The notes below the pieces were generated by a model. It did no database searches. It was not told the origin of the DNA and saw only the letters and a list, made by a program, of their open reading frames with translations. From Kordiimonas marina (GTDB lineage Bacteria; Pseudomonadota; Alphaproteobacteria; Sphingomonadales; Kordiimonadaceae): a stretch of 64,000 nt of DNA. Location of the stretch: contig NZ_JAINDF010000002.1 in assembly GCF_023006325.1 (NCBI RefSeq), forward strand, positions 310,001 through 374,000. The letters are read 5' to 3'. Made by a program: the position numbers and the translations under genes. Of the stretch, positions 52,181 through 60,793 are shown one piece after another; the stretch's first letter is position 1, and every line of letters starts with the position of its first letter.

Positions 52181-52273
52181 CATGGACCCTGAAACAAGTT
52201 CAGGGTGACGACGAGAAGCAACGTCTGCAGCATACCCCCTTCCGTCATGCTGAACTGGTTTCAGCATCCATGG
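52181..52273. repeat. Interspersed palindromic element, paired arms
   Basis: The left arm CATGGACCCTGAAACAAGTT plus ten bases is shared with 31136. The right arm CGTCATGCTGAACTGGTTTC plus 11 bases is its imperfect reverse complement, about 32 bases farther on. The whole can fold into a long stem. It lies between the convergent rraA and metW genes. Confidence 0.8.
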
Positions 52274-52294
52274 GGTTAGGTCAGTCTTATCTCT

Positions 52295-52900
52295 TTATTT
52301 TTCCAGAAGAAACAGCGCCTGATCGGCGAACCAGTTGGCGCGGCCGCGGCTCATTTGCAGGCGGGTGCCGTCGGCGCTGTGGGGCACGAATTCCTTCACC
52401 GTGATGCCTTCGGCTTCGATGAGGTCGAAAAGGTCGAGGATGGTACAGAAATGGATGTTATCCGTGTTGTACCAGGTTTTCTCCAGGGCCTTGGTCACCG
52501 GCATCCGGCCGCGGAACATCAGGCTGGACCGCACTTTCCACTGGCCGAAGTTCGGAATGGTCACCACCGCTTTTCTGCCGATCCGCAGCAGCGATAACAG
52601 CACCTCGCGCGGGTGGTAAACCGCCTGCAGGGTTTTCGACAGGATCACATAGTCGAAGCACTGGTCCGGGTATTCGGCCAGGTCATTATCGGCGTCACCC
52701 TGCACCACGAACAGGCCCTTGGCGACGCATTCGTTCACGCCGGACTGGCTGATTTCGATGCCGCGGCCGTCCACATCCCGGTTGGCGCCCAGCCATTCCA
52801 GCAGTTCGCCGTCACCGCAGCCGACGTCCAGCACGCGGCTGCCCGGTTCGATCATGTTTGCGATCAGTTTCAGGTCGGGGCGGAGGTTGGTCATGGTCAT
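52295..52900 (-). CDS. metW: Methionine biosynthesis protein MetW
   Basis: Methyltransferase-like protein of 201 aa that works with MetX. SAM-fold motif [16 protein letters not shown], then VIVLSKTLQ-type segment ([19 protein letters not shown]) and [24 protein letters not shown]-type region near [12 protein letters not shown]. The ATG overlaps the metX stop. The exact biochemical task is unresolved, though it is needed for MetX activity in several alphaproteobacteria. Confidence 0.95.
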   Translation of the reverse strand: MTMTNLRPDLKLIANMIEPGSRVLDVGCGDGELLEWLGANRDVDGRGIEISQSGVNECVAKGLFVVQGDADNDLAEYPDQCFDYVILSKTLQAVYHPREVLLSLLRIGRKAVVTIPNFGQWKVRSSLMFRGRMPVTKALEKTWYNTDNIHFCTILDLFDLIEAEGITVKEFVPHSADGTRLQMSRGRANWFADQALFLLEK

Positions 52901-54033
52901 GGCGCCAGCCCCCGTGTCCGGGCTGCGGCGGTCATGAAGCCCCTCAGCATATGGTCCATCTCCGGTACGTCGAGGAGGAAGGAATCATGCCCGTGCGGTG
53001 CCTCGATCTCGGCGAAGCTCACGGGCACGCCTGCGGCATTGAGCGCATGGACGATGCGCTTGTTCTCCGCCGTCGGGTACAGCCAGTCGGAGGTAAAGCT
53101 GATCACGCAGCAGCGCACGTGCGAAGCGCCCTTGAAGGCGTCGGCCAGACGGCCATCATGCCGCCCGGCGATATCGAGATAGTCCATCGCCCGGGTGATA
53201 TAGAGGTATGAATTGGCGTCAAACCGGTCGACGAAGGTGCTGCCCTGATGGCGCAGGTAGCTTTCCACCTGGAAGTCGGCGTCGAAGCCGAAGGTGACGG
53301 CCTCGCGCGCTTGCAGGTTACGGCCGAATTTCTGCGTCAGCGCATCTTCGGACAGGTAGGTGATATGCGCGGTCATGCGCGCGACCGACAGGCCCTTGTC
53401 CGGCTTGGAATCATGGTCGTAATAGCGGCCTTCGCGCCAGCCCGGGTCCGCCATCACCGACTGGCGGCCGACCTCATGGAAGGCGATATTCTGGGCCGTG
53501 TGGCGCGCGGCGGTGGCCAGCGCCACGGCGCTATGCAGCCGTTCGGGGTAAGTGGCCAGCCATTCCAGCACCTGCATCCCACCCATGGAGCCGCCGATGA
53601 TCGCCATCAGCGTCTCGACGCCCAGATGGTCCAGCAGGGCGGCCTGCACGCGCACCATGTCGCGGATGGTGATGACTGGGAAATCAATGCCGTAAGGCTT
53701 GCCGGTCGCCGGGTTGGTCTCGCTCGGCCCCGTGGTGCCCAAACAGCTCCCCAGCACGTTGGAGCAGACGACGAAATATTTATCGGTATCGATCAGCTTG
53801 CCGGGGCCGACGAGGCGGGTCCACCAGCCGGGCTTGCCGGTGATCGGGTGGTCGCTTGCCACGAATTGGTCGCCGGTCAGCGCATGGCAGATGAGGATGG
53901 CGTTGGAGCGTTCCGCGTTCAGCGTGCCGTAGGTCTCGAACCCGACATTGACCGGAGACAATAGGGCGCCGCTGTCGAGCTTTAAGGGCTCGGCCTCGAA
54001 AAGGGTGGCGCGCTGTCCGGTCGCGGGTGTCAT
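52897..54033 (-). CDS. metX: Homoserine O-acetyltransferase
   Basis: Acetylates homoserine for methionine synthesis. Of 378 aa. Alpha/beta hydrolase with nucleophile elbow [12 protein letters not shown], oxyanion-region [12 protein letters not shown], active-site Asp in TSDWLYP, and His in [10 protein letters not shown] used ATG 54033, preceded by GGAG, rather than a longer TTG frame. A hairpin next to the ribosome site may control translation. Coupled to metW. Confidence 0.96.
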   Translation of the reverse strand: MTPATGQRATLFEAEPLKLDSGALLSPVNVGFETYGTLNAERSNAILICHALTGDQFVASDHPITGKPGWWTRLVGPGKLIDTDKYFVVCSNVLGSCLGTTGPSETNPATGKPYGIDFPVITIRDMVRVQAALLDHLGVETLMAIIGGSMGGMQVLEWLATYPERLHSAVALATAARHTAQNIAFHEVGRQSVMADPGWREGRYYDHDSKPDKGLSVARMTAHITYLSEDALTQKFGRNLQAREAVTFGFDADFQVESYLRHQGSTFVDRFDANSYLYITRAMDYLDIAGRHDGRLADAFKGASHVRCCVISFTSDWLYPTAENKRIVHALNAAGVPVSFAEIEAPHGHDSFLLDVPEMDHMLRGFMTAAARTRGLAP

Positions 54034-54048
54034 CGTCTCTGCTCCATC

Positions 54049-54066
54049 AGGCCCACGCACGGGCCT
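54049..54066 (-). promoter_or_regulatory. Leader hairpin beside the metX ribosome site
   Basis: On the metX transcript AGGCCC-GTGCGT-GGGCCT (6-bp stem) ends 3 bases before GGAG and 15 before the ATG. It does not match SAM-I or SAM-II. Control of initiation is possible but unproven. Confidence 0.35.
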
Positions 54067-54235
54067 CAAGTGGCGGACAGGAAAGCCTCCCTCGGGGGCT
54101 ATTGTCAACGCCCGTAAAACTTTCGCAGTGGATTAGGAAACTTTCCTTTGCCTTTAAGGAGCTCTGTGGCTAGTTCTATTGCCCTGAAACCCTTGGTTTC
54201 CTTACGTTTGAAACCTTTTTGTTGGAGAGACTGCC

Positions 54236-55351
54236 ATGACGGCGCCGAAGGCACACGCCTGGATCGATGAAATGAAGCCCTATGTCCCTGGTAAATCCAA
54301 GGCATATGGCCATCATCATCCGGTCAAGCTGTCGTCGAACGAGTCCGTCTATGGCCCGAGCCCGAAGGCCATGGAGGCCTACCGCGCCGCCACCGAAGGC
54401 ATGATCCGCTATCCGGACGCGGAATCGGCGGAGCTGCGTGCCGCGATCGCCGAGGTGCATGGCCTGGATGTCAGCCGTGTCATCTGCGGCGCTGGTTCGG
54501 ACGATATTCTCACGCTGCTGATTCACTCCTACGCCGGGCCGGGGGATGAGGTGATCTACAGCCAGTATGGCTTCATGGTCTATCCGGTGCAGACGGAAGC
54601 CGTGGGCGCGACAGGCATTGCGGTCCCCAACAAGAACTGGGCGCCGGATGTGGACGGTATCCTTGGGGCGGTGACCGAACGCACCAAGCTTGTCTTTATC
54701 GACAACCCCAACAACCCCACAGGCACCTATGTGCCGTGGAATGAGATCGAGCGCCTGCACGCGGGCCTGCCGAAGCATGTGCTGCTGGTGCTGGATGGCG
54801 CCTATGCCGAATGCGTGACGGCGGCGGACTATCAGGCGGGGGCGGCGCTGGTGGAACGCGCCGAGAACGTCATCATGACGCGGACCTTCTCCAAAATGTA
54901 TGCGCTGGCGGGTCTAAGGGTCGGCTGGGGCTATGGCCCTGCGGCGGTGATCGATGTTCTCAACCGTGTGCGGATGCCGTTCAACGTCAGCGTGCCGGCG
55001 CAGGCCGCGGCCGTGGCAGCCGTGAAGGACCAGGACCACTTGAAGGCTTCGGTTGCCTTCAACGCCGAATGGCGGGCGTGGGAGACGGCGGCGCTGAGTG
55101 CCCTCGGACTCGATGTCGTCCACAGCGAAGCCAACTTCCTGCTCGTCGGCTTCCCGACCGAAAGCCCGTTCACGGCGCTGGAGTGCAACGAGTATCTGAT
55201 GAAGAACGGTTATATCGTGCGCGCGCTTTCCGTGCTGCCGGATCACCTGCGGATTTCCATCGGCAGCGAGCAGCAGAACCGTGGCGTCATTGCGCTGATC
55301 ACAGACTTCATGAACGGCTCGCCCGAGGCGGGGGAGGCTTCCGATGGCTGA
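54236..55351 (+). CDS. hisC: Histidinol-phosphate / aromatic aminotransferase
   Basis: PLP enzyme of 371 aa. Motifs: LSSNESVYGPSPKAME, ICGAGSDDIL, FIDNPNNPTGTYV, LDGAYAECV, and the PLP lysine in TRTFSKMYALAGLRVGWGYG. It transaminates imidazole-acetol phosphate. In alphaproteobacteria HisC beside tyrC also does tyrosine and phenylalanine; the overlap with prephenate dehydrogenase supports that dual role (inference). Two inverted repeats sit upstream at 54135-54147 and 54186-54200. Confidence 0.93.
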   Translation: MTAPKAHAWIDEMKPYVPGKSKAYGHHHPVKLSSNESVYGPSPKAMEAYRAATEGMIRYPDAESAELRAAIAEVHGLDVSRVICGAGSDDILTLLIHSYAGPGDEVIYSQYGFMVYPVQTEAVGATGIAVPNKNWAPDVDGILGAVTERTKLVFIDNPNNPTGTYVPWNEIERLHAGLPKHVLLVLDGAYAECVTAADYQAGAALVERAENVIMTRTFSKMYALAGLRVGWGYGPAAVIDVLNRVRMPFNVSVPAQAAAVAAVKDQDHLKASVAFNAEWRAWETAALSALGLDVVHSEANFLLVGFPTESPFTALECNEYLMKNGYIVRALSVLPDHLRISIGSEQQNRGVIALITDFMNGSPEAGEASDG

Positions 55352-56267
55352 GCAGATCCATTTCGACCAGATCACCATCATCGGCGCTGGCTTGATCGGC
55401 TCCTCGATTGCGCGCGCGGTCCAGCGCGGGCAGCTGGCCGACCGGTTGGTGCTGGCGGATGAAAGCATCGAGGTCTGCACCGAAGCGCAGCGGCTCAAGC
55501 TTGCCGATGCCTGCATGACAGATGCCGCTTCGGCGGTGGAAGGCGCGGACCTTGTGGTGCTCGCCGTGCCCGTGGGGGCCATGGCATCGGTGGGGGCGGC
55601 GATCGCGCCCAGCCTCAAGGCCGGGGCTATCGTCACCGACGTGGGCTCGGTCAAGGAAAGCGTTTTCAAGTCGCTCAGTCCCCTGTTGCCCGCGCATGCG
55701 CATCTGATCCCCGGCCACCCGGTGGCGGGGACGGAACGGTCCGGCCCCGCGGCGGGGTTTGCCTCGCTGTTCGATAGCCGCTGGTGCATCCTCACCCCGC
55801 CCGACGATGTGGACGCGGCCGCGCTTGAGCGCCTGTCCGCTTTCTGGACCGCGCTCGGCAGCAAGGTGGAAATCATGACCGCGCCGCACCATGACCTGGT
55901 GCTGGCGATTACCAGCCACGTGCCGCACCTGATAGCCTACAATATCGTCGGTACCGCCTCCGACCTTGAGACCGTGACCCGGTCCGAGGTGATCAAATAT
56001 TCCGCGGGCGGCTTCCGGGATTTCACCCGCATCGCCGCCAGTGACCCGACCATGTGGCGGGACGTGTTCCTCAATAACAAGGATGCGGTCCTTGAGATGC
56101 TGGGCCGCTTTAGCGAGGACCTGACCGCGCTTCAGCGCGCGATCCGTTGGGGGGACGGCGACCAGCTTTTCGACCTGTTCACCCGCACACGGGACATCCG
56201 CCGCCGCATCATCGATGCCGGTCAGGACGAAGCCGAGCCGGATTTCGGCCGTACCCACAAAGGCTAG
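55344..56267 (+). CDS. tyrC: Prephenate/arogenate dehydrogenase family protein
   Basis: Of 307 aa. NAD(P)-binding GAGLIGSSIARAVQ at the N-terminus, VVLAVPVGAM, the catalytic HPVAGTERSGP, and C-terminal ITSHVPHLIAYN. Oxidises arogenate or prephenate toward tyrosine; substrate is not decided by sequence. The start overlaps hisC by 8 bases. The order metW-metX | hisC-tyrC is a common alphaproteobacterial block. Confidence 0.93.
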   Translation: MAEQIHFDQITIIGAGLIGSSIARAVQRGQLADRLVLADESIEVCTEAQRLKLADACMTDAASAVEGADLVVLAVPVGAMASVGAAIAPSLKAGAIVTDVGSVKESVFKSLSPLLPAHAHLIPGHPVAGTERSGPAAGFASLFDSRWCILTPPDDVDAAALERLSAFWTALGSKVEIMTAPHHDLVLAITSHVPHLIAYNIVGTASDLETVTRSEVIKYSAGGFRDFTRIAASDPTMWRDVFLNNKDAVLEMLGRFSEDLTALQRAIRWGDGDQLFDLFTRTRDIRRRIIDAGQDEAEPDFGRTHKG

Positions 56268-56270
56268 GCC

Positions 56271-57467
56271 ATGACAGACGCGCCCGACCCCCAAAGCCCC
56301 AAGCGGACACTGCCGCGGGGCATTTGGGTGCTTGGGTTCGTGAGCCTGATGATGGATGTCTCCTCCGAGATGATCCACAGCCTGCTGCCGCTTTTCCTGG
56401 TGACCAGCCTGGGCGCGAGCGCGGCGGTGCTTGGTCTTATCGAAGGGCTGGCTGAGGCGGTGGCGCTGATCATCAAGATATTCTCCGGCGCGCTTAGCGA
56501 CTATCTCGGGCGCCGCAAGGGGCTGGCGCTTCTGGGCTATGGCCTCAGCGCCGCCACCAAGCCGCTGTTCGCGCTTGCGGGCACGCCGATGGCGGTGCTG
56601 GCCGCCCGCCTCGCCGACCGGGTCGGCAAGGGCATCCGCGGCGCGCCCAGGGATGCGCTGATCGCCGATATGACCCCACCCGAGAAACGCGGCGCCGCCT
56701 TCGGGCTCCGGCAATCGCTTGATACCATTGGCGCGTTTCTGGGGCCCTTGATGGCGACCGGGCTCATGCTCCTGTGGGCCGGGGATTTCCGGGCGATTTT
56801 CTGGGTCGCGCTCGCGCCCGCGCTCCTTGCGGTCAGCCTCCTGGGCTTCGGCATCAAGGAACCACCCCATGCGGGCGACGGCAAGCGCACCAACCCGTTG
56901 AAGGCGGCCGCCCTCAAGCAGCTCAGCCCGGCCTTCTGGCGCGTGGCGGTGATCGGCGCCATCTTCGCGCTCGCCCGCTTCAGTGAGGCCTTTCTGCTGT
57001 TGCGTGCCACCGGTGAGGGCCTGCCCATCGCCTATGCGCCCCTGGTGATGGTGGCGATGAATATCGTCTATGCCCTGTCGGCCTATCCGTTCGGCTGGCT
57101 GTCCGACCGCCTGAGCCGGGAGCGGCTTCTGATGCTTGGTCTCTTCGTGCTCATCGCCGCCGATGTGGTGCTGGCGTCGGCCGCGCACTGGGGGCTGGTG
57201 TTTGTCGGTGTCTCGCTGTGGGGGCTGCATATGGGCATGACCCAGGGCTTGATGGCCGCGATGGTGGCAACCACCGCGCCGGCGGATCTGCGCGGTACCG
57301 CCTTCGGCTTCTTCAACCTGTTGAGCGGGATTGCCATGCTGGCCGCCAGCGTCGCGGCCGGGCTTATCTGGGATAAGCTCGGACCCAATTATACCTTCTA
57401 TGCCGGTGCCGGTTTCTGCGTGCTCGCGCTTCTGGCGCTGGTGATGCCTAGTCGATCACGGGCTTAA
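56271..57467 (+). CDS. MFS transporter of unknown substrate
   Basis: Of 398 aa, 12 helices. GFVSLMMDVSSEMIHSLLPL, then SDYLGRRK, and the family loop GIRGAPRDALIADMTPPEKR with RQSLDTIGAFLGPLMA mark an uncharacterised MFS subgroup. Three bases after tyrC, so probably same transcript. It might export an aromatic intermediate, a guess from position. Its 3' end overlaps the DUF2125 gene by 20 bp. Confidence 0.85.
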   Translation: MTDAPDPQSPKRTLPRGIWVLGFVSLMMDVSSEMIHSLLPLFLVTSLGASAAVLGLIEGLAEAVALIIKIFSGALSDYLGRRKGLALLGYGLSAATKPLFALAGTPMAVLAARLADRVGKGIRGAPRDALIADMTPPEKRGAAFGLRQSLDTIGAFLGPLMATGLMLLWAGDFRAIFWVALAPALLAVSLLGFGIKEPPHAGDGKRTNPLKAAALKQLSPAFWRVAVIGAIFALARFSEAFLLLRATGEGLPIAYAPLVMVAMNIVYALSAYPFGWLSDRLSRERLLMLGLFVLIAADVVLASAAHWGLVFVGVSLWGLHMGMTQGLMAAMVATTAPADLRGTAFGFFNLLSGIAMLAASVAAGLIWDKLGPNYTFYAGAGFCVLALLALVMPSRSRA

Positions 57468-58401
57468 GCGCCATCACCTCGGTGCCGTCCACCATGACCG
57501 CGCCATTTTGCAGCATCACCGAAATCGGCGTCGCCTTGGCGCCAAGCGGGGACAGGGCGTCCCCGGTATCCATGCCGAAGGTGTCCTTGAAGTAGGCGGC
57601 TGCGGCCTTGCCGCCGGCGACTTCCAGGCTGATGCTGCCAAGCGGCTTGAAATTTTCATCAAGCGCGAGGCTGCCGTTGCCTTTGATGCGGGCGCCGTCC
57701 AGGTTCAGGCTCAGGTCGCTGAATTCCATGATGCCGCCGCCGTTCGTCCAGGCGGTCAGCTCGTCCCTAGTCCAGTCCTCGACGACCGGGCCTGAAATGC
57801 CGCCTTCGGCGTCAAACTGCACGGCGCCTTTACGGGCGGTGACTTTGAAGTCCAGGAAGCGCGCGCCATAAAGCCCACTGTCCTTGCCGTCTTTCACCGT
57901 GCCGGGCCGCAGGAACACTTGCCAGCCATCCAGCGAGGTCGGGGCATCGAGGCCGGGGGCCTTCTCAAGCGTGAAGTCATCTGTTGTGTAGCTGTCGACC
58001 ACGATGATCGGGCGGCCGTCTTCGTGGGTACGGTAGCTTGCGCGTACATACCCGTCTTTCATTTCCCACGCGTCATCCGCGGCGTTGGCTTCCACGCCCC
58101 AGGCTTCGGCCATCCAGTGACCGGGGGTCCAGAGGTGGCTGACCAGCGTCAGCTTGTTCGCCCGGAAGCCGAACCCGCCCGAGCGCGTGCCGACGCGCGG
58201 TTTGTCGATGGTGATCATGATCCGGTAGGGGAAGCCCTCCAGCTTCACCCGCCCATGGTCCGCCTTCAGGCCACTGTCGCGCCAGCTATCCATGGTGGCG
58301 ACAATGTCTTTCTGCACCTTCATCCCGGCGGTGTACCAAAGCCCGGTATAGAGAAGCACGGCAAGAAGAACGGAACCGAGGAGGGCGTGAAAGCGGGTCA
58401 T
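57448..58401 (-). CDS. DUF2125 family protein
   Basis: Of 317 aa. N-terminal membrane anchor LLGSVLLAVLLYTGLWY followed by a large beta-rich periplasmic region (KLEGFPYRIMITIDKPRVG; ANKLTLVSHLWTPGHW; LNLDGARIKGNGSLALDENF) typical of DUF2125, which resembles AsmA-like bridge proteins. Role unknown. Its start overlaps the ydcF stop (ATGA). The gene order next to tyrC is frequent in alphaproteobacteria. Confidence 0.85.
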   Translation of the reverse strand: MTRFHALLGSVLLAVLLYTGLWYTAGMKVQKDIVATMDSWRDSGLKADHGRVKLEGFPYRIMITIDKPRVGTRSGGFGFRANKLTLVSHLWTPGHWMAEAWGVEANAADDAWEMKDGYVRASYRTHEDGRPIIVVDSYTTDDFTLEKAPGLDAPTSLDGWQVFLRPGTVKDGKDSGLYGARFLDFKVTARKGAVQFDAEGGISGPVVEDWTRDELTAWTNGGGIMEFSDLSLNLDGARIKGNGSLALDENFKPLGSISLEVAGGKAAAAYFKDTFGMDTGDALSPLGAKATPISVMLQNGAVMVDGTEVMALKPVID

Positions 58402-58982
58402 GGGGCATACTCATAAACTTGGTCCGGCAACAACTGCCCGACCACGGTAAACAGATATTTGGTATATTCCTTGACGAGAAGATGCAGCGGTCGCCCGGTG
58501 TTCACCGGGAAGGCGATTACCTCGGCCTCCGGCATCACGTGGCGGAACAGCAGCAGGCTTCTCGGCATATGGTAATCGGCGGTTACCAGGATCAGCCTGT
58601 GGAAGCCGTGTGCCTCGACCCAGGTGCGGGATTCCGTGGCGTTACCATACGTGTTGCGTGCAATACGGCCCAGGTCGACGCAGCAGTCGAACAGCGCCGG
58701 GTCGGCACCCGTCAGCTTGCTGAGCTCGGACCGGACGACCGAGGGGTGCACGCCGGAAATGAACAGCCGCTTGGCGCTTTTCCGCGCGAGCAGGTCCATG
58801 CCCGCTTCCAGCCGCCCGGCGCCGCCTGTCAGCACGATGATGGCATCGGCGTGTGGGGCAGCCTGGGCGTCAACATGGGGCAGGCGCATGACATAAAGCC
58901 CGAAGCCAAGCGCCCAGAAGACCAGCAGATACAGCGGCAGTCGGATCAGATAGCGCCTGAGCGTTCGTTTGCTGCCTGCCAT
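58398..58982 (-). CDS. YdcF-family membrane protein (DUF218)
   Basis: Of 194 aa. One N-terminal helix (YLIRLPLYLLVFWALGFGLYV), then the DUF218 core: ADAIIVLTGGAGRLEAG, RLFISGVHP, ESRTWVEAHGFHRLILVT and the conserved ADYHMPRSLLLF. DUF218 proteins have a Rossmann-like fold and are linked to envelope sugars or SAM binding. ATG 58982 follows TAGGGA in the ftsX stop region. Nine bases after ftsX, so co-transcribed with ftsEX. Confidence 0.85.
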   Translation of the reverse strand: MAGSKRTLRRYLIRLPLYLLVFWALGFGLYVMRLPHVDAQAAPHADAIIVLTGGAGRLEAGMDLLARKSAKRLFISGVHPSVVRSELSKLTGADPALFDCCVDLGRIARNTYGNATESRTWVEAHGFHRLILVTADYHMPRSLLLFRHVMPEAEVIAFPVNTGRPLHLLVKEYTKYLFTVVGQLLPDQVYEYAP

Positions 58983-58991
58983 CAAAGGTCC

Positions 58992-59870
58992 CTACATCAG
59001 CTCAAGAAGGGCGCGGCGCACGGTAATACGTGCGGTCACCATGGTGATCAGGCCGGACATCAGCGGCAAAAGCGCCAGCCACATCAGGCTCGATGCGGCA
59101 GGCAGACCGGCCTGGATAAGCCCTTGGCCCATCTCGGCCGCGAGCCGGATCAGCACATAAAGCGTCAGCCCCGCCATCAGCACGCCGAACAGTCCACCCT
59201 TGAGCCCGTGGCCCAGGTAGCGTTCGTCGAACGCCTTGGAGATGGTTTTATCCTCCGCCCCCATCAGGTGCATGATCTCGATGCTTTCCCGGTGGCTTGC
59301 AAGCCCGGCGCGGCAGCCGAAGATCACGATGGCGACGGTACAGAGCACGACCATCACCACGATCCCGGCCAGCAGAAGCTGGACAACACCGGCAAGGTCG
59401 AGGATCTGGGTCATCCAGGCCTGATGGTCATCCAGCCGGGCGCCGGGGGCGGTGGCGCGCAGCCGTTCGCCCAGGCCCTTGATGTTGACCGCATCGGCCT
59501 TGGTGAGCTTGACCTCAATCAGCGTCGGCAGGGGCAGGCCGGTATCGGTCGGCATATCGCCGAGCCAGGGCCTCAGGAGCCCGATCACGTCCTCTGTCGC
59601 CATCACGCTGGCTTCCTTCACCCCCGGCGTGGCCCGGAGCATGGTGAGGACGGCGTCGGTCTGCTGCTGGCGTTCGTGGGGCTCATCAACGACGATCTGG
59701 ACGGAGAGGTTGGAAGTCAGCCCGGCGCTCCAGCGTTCAAGGCCACGGCCAAGCGCGAGCGCGGAGGTCAGCGACAGCGCGCACAGGAACAGCATGACGC
59801 CGATCACCCAGGGCAGCAGCCCTTCGCGCTGGTTCTGTTTCGGCAGGAATTGAAGCGTGCGTCCCCACAT
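58992..59870 (-). CDS. ftsX: Cell division protein FtsX
   Basis: Of 292 aa. Four hydrophobic segments: an N-terminal helix after 20 residues (LPWVIGVMLFLCALSLTSALA), periplasmic loop to about residue 160, then three helices ending LITMVTARITVRRALLELM. Partner of FtsE in controlling peptidoglycan hydrolases at the septum. Three bases follow the ftsE stop. Confidence 0.93.
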   Translation of the reverse strand: MWGRTLQFLPKQNQREGLLPWVIGVMLFLCALSLTSALALGRGLERWSAGLTSNLSVQIVVDEPHERQQQTDAVLTMLRATPGVKEASVMATEDVIGLLRPWLGDMPTDTGLPLPTLIEVKLTKADAVNIKGLGERLRATAPGARLDDHQAWMTQILDLAGVVQLLLAGIVVMVVLCTVAIVIFGCRAGLASHRESIEIMHLMGAEDKTISKAFDERYLGHGLKGGLFGVLMAGLTLYVLIRLAAEMGQGLIQAGLPAASSLMWLALLPLMSGLITMVTARITVRRALLELM

Positions 59871-59873
59871 GGC

Positions 59874-60563
59874 TCAGTCCTCCCCCGGGTCGAACGGTGT
59901 CCCGCCCTCAATCTGGCTCAGTTCGCCCTTGTCGAGGCTGAGGATCGGCGCGCCGATCATCTCCACTAGTTCCTCGTCGTGGGTGGCGACCACGATGGTG
60001 GTGCCGATTTTATTGAGCTCGACAAACAAATGCATCAGCCGCCGTGCCATTGTGGGGTCGACGTTACCTGTCGGTTCATCGGCGACCAGGAGGTCGGGCT
60101 TGTTGATGACTGCGCGGGCGATGGCGACGCGCTGTTTTTCCCCGCCGGACAGCGTGGCCGGGCGGGCGTGCATCCGGTCTTCAAGGCCAACCCAGCTGAG
60201 GAGTTCCTCGACATGGTCGGCGACCTGGGCCTTCTTGGCGCCCTGGATACGCAGCGGCAATGCGACATTTTCAAACGCTGTCAGGTGGTCAAGCAGGCGG
60301 AAATCCTGGAACACGACGCCGATCCGGCGCCTGAGGCGCGGCAGGGCTTCCCGCTCCAGCGTCGCCAGGTCGCGGCCAAAAAAATTGACGAGCCCGCGTG
60401 ACGGCCGGTGCGCGAGATAAAGAAGCTTCAGAAGGGTCGTCTTGCCCGCACCCGACGGACCGGTCAGGAAATGGAACGATCCACGGTCGAGCGAGAAGCT
60501 GATGTCGCGCAAGACTTCGGTACCCATTCCGTACCGCATGCCGACATTTTCGAATGTAATCAT
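59874..60563 (-). CDS. ftsE: Cell division ATP-binding protein FtsE
   Basis: ATPase of 229 aa. Walker A GPSGAGKTTLLKLL, Q-loop VVFQDFRLLDHLTAFENVAL (FtsE-specific), signature LSGGEKQRVAIARA, Walker B LLVADEPTGNVD, H-loop VVATHDEEL. Divergent from the zinc-ribbon gene; promoters for both must lie in the 230-bp gap. Confidence 0.96.
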   Translation of the reverse strand: MITFENVGMRYGMGTEVLRDISFSLDRGSFHFLTGPSGAGKTTLLKLLYLAHRPSRGLVNFFGRDLATLEREALPRLRRRIGVVFQDFRLLDHLTAFENVALPLRIQGAKKAQVADHVEELLSWVGLEDRMHARPATLSGGEKQRVAIARAVINKPDLLVADEPTGNVDPTMARRLMHLFVELNKIGTTIVVATHDEELVEMIGAPILSLDKGELSQIEGGTPFDPGED

Positions 60564-60695
60564 GACTGCTCCTGCTTGCCCGCGCGCAGAATTACACAGG
60601 ACGTGGTTCCAGTCCAGAGGCGGGCAAATTTGTCGCGCAGGGCCTGCCTCATCGCCAATAAGTAGGCCATATAGCCTGATTATGTCGGCTCATGC

Positions 60696-60723
60696 TTGTG
60701 TTTTTTGCCTGATTCCCTATAGA
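60696..60723 (+). promoter_or_regulatory. Promoter candidate for the zinc-ribbon gene
   Basis: TTGTGT and TATAGA with a 16-base spacer, about 70 bases before the ATG. Otherwise the ftsE/zinc-ribbon gap shows no gene or RNA. Confidence 0.38.
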
Positions 60724-60793
60724 GTTGGACAACCTCCCGGTCTAAGATCGGGGGACGTGATTCAACGACCATGTTGATGTTTGGACCGAATGT

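Noticed and set aside
54034-54120. SAM-II or SAM-I riboswitch ahead of metX
   Set aside because: The pseudoknot core sequences are not visible; only a 6-bp hairpin next to the ribosome site is present.
54166-54270. Possible leader ORF from GTG 54166 ahead of hisC
   Set aside because: AAGGAG is near, but the 34-codon frame has no run of His, Tyr or Phe codons and runs into hisC; not convincing as an attenuator.
55308-57230. Open frame of 640 codons on the minus strand, antisense to tyrC and the MFS gene
   Set aside because: Coding strands carry recognised motifs; the antisense frame is Gln/Arg/His-rich with no domain.
58419-59969. Open frame of 516 codons on the plus strand across ydcF, ftsX and ftsE
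   Set aside because: It is opposite three recognised genes and has no protein features of its own.
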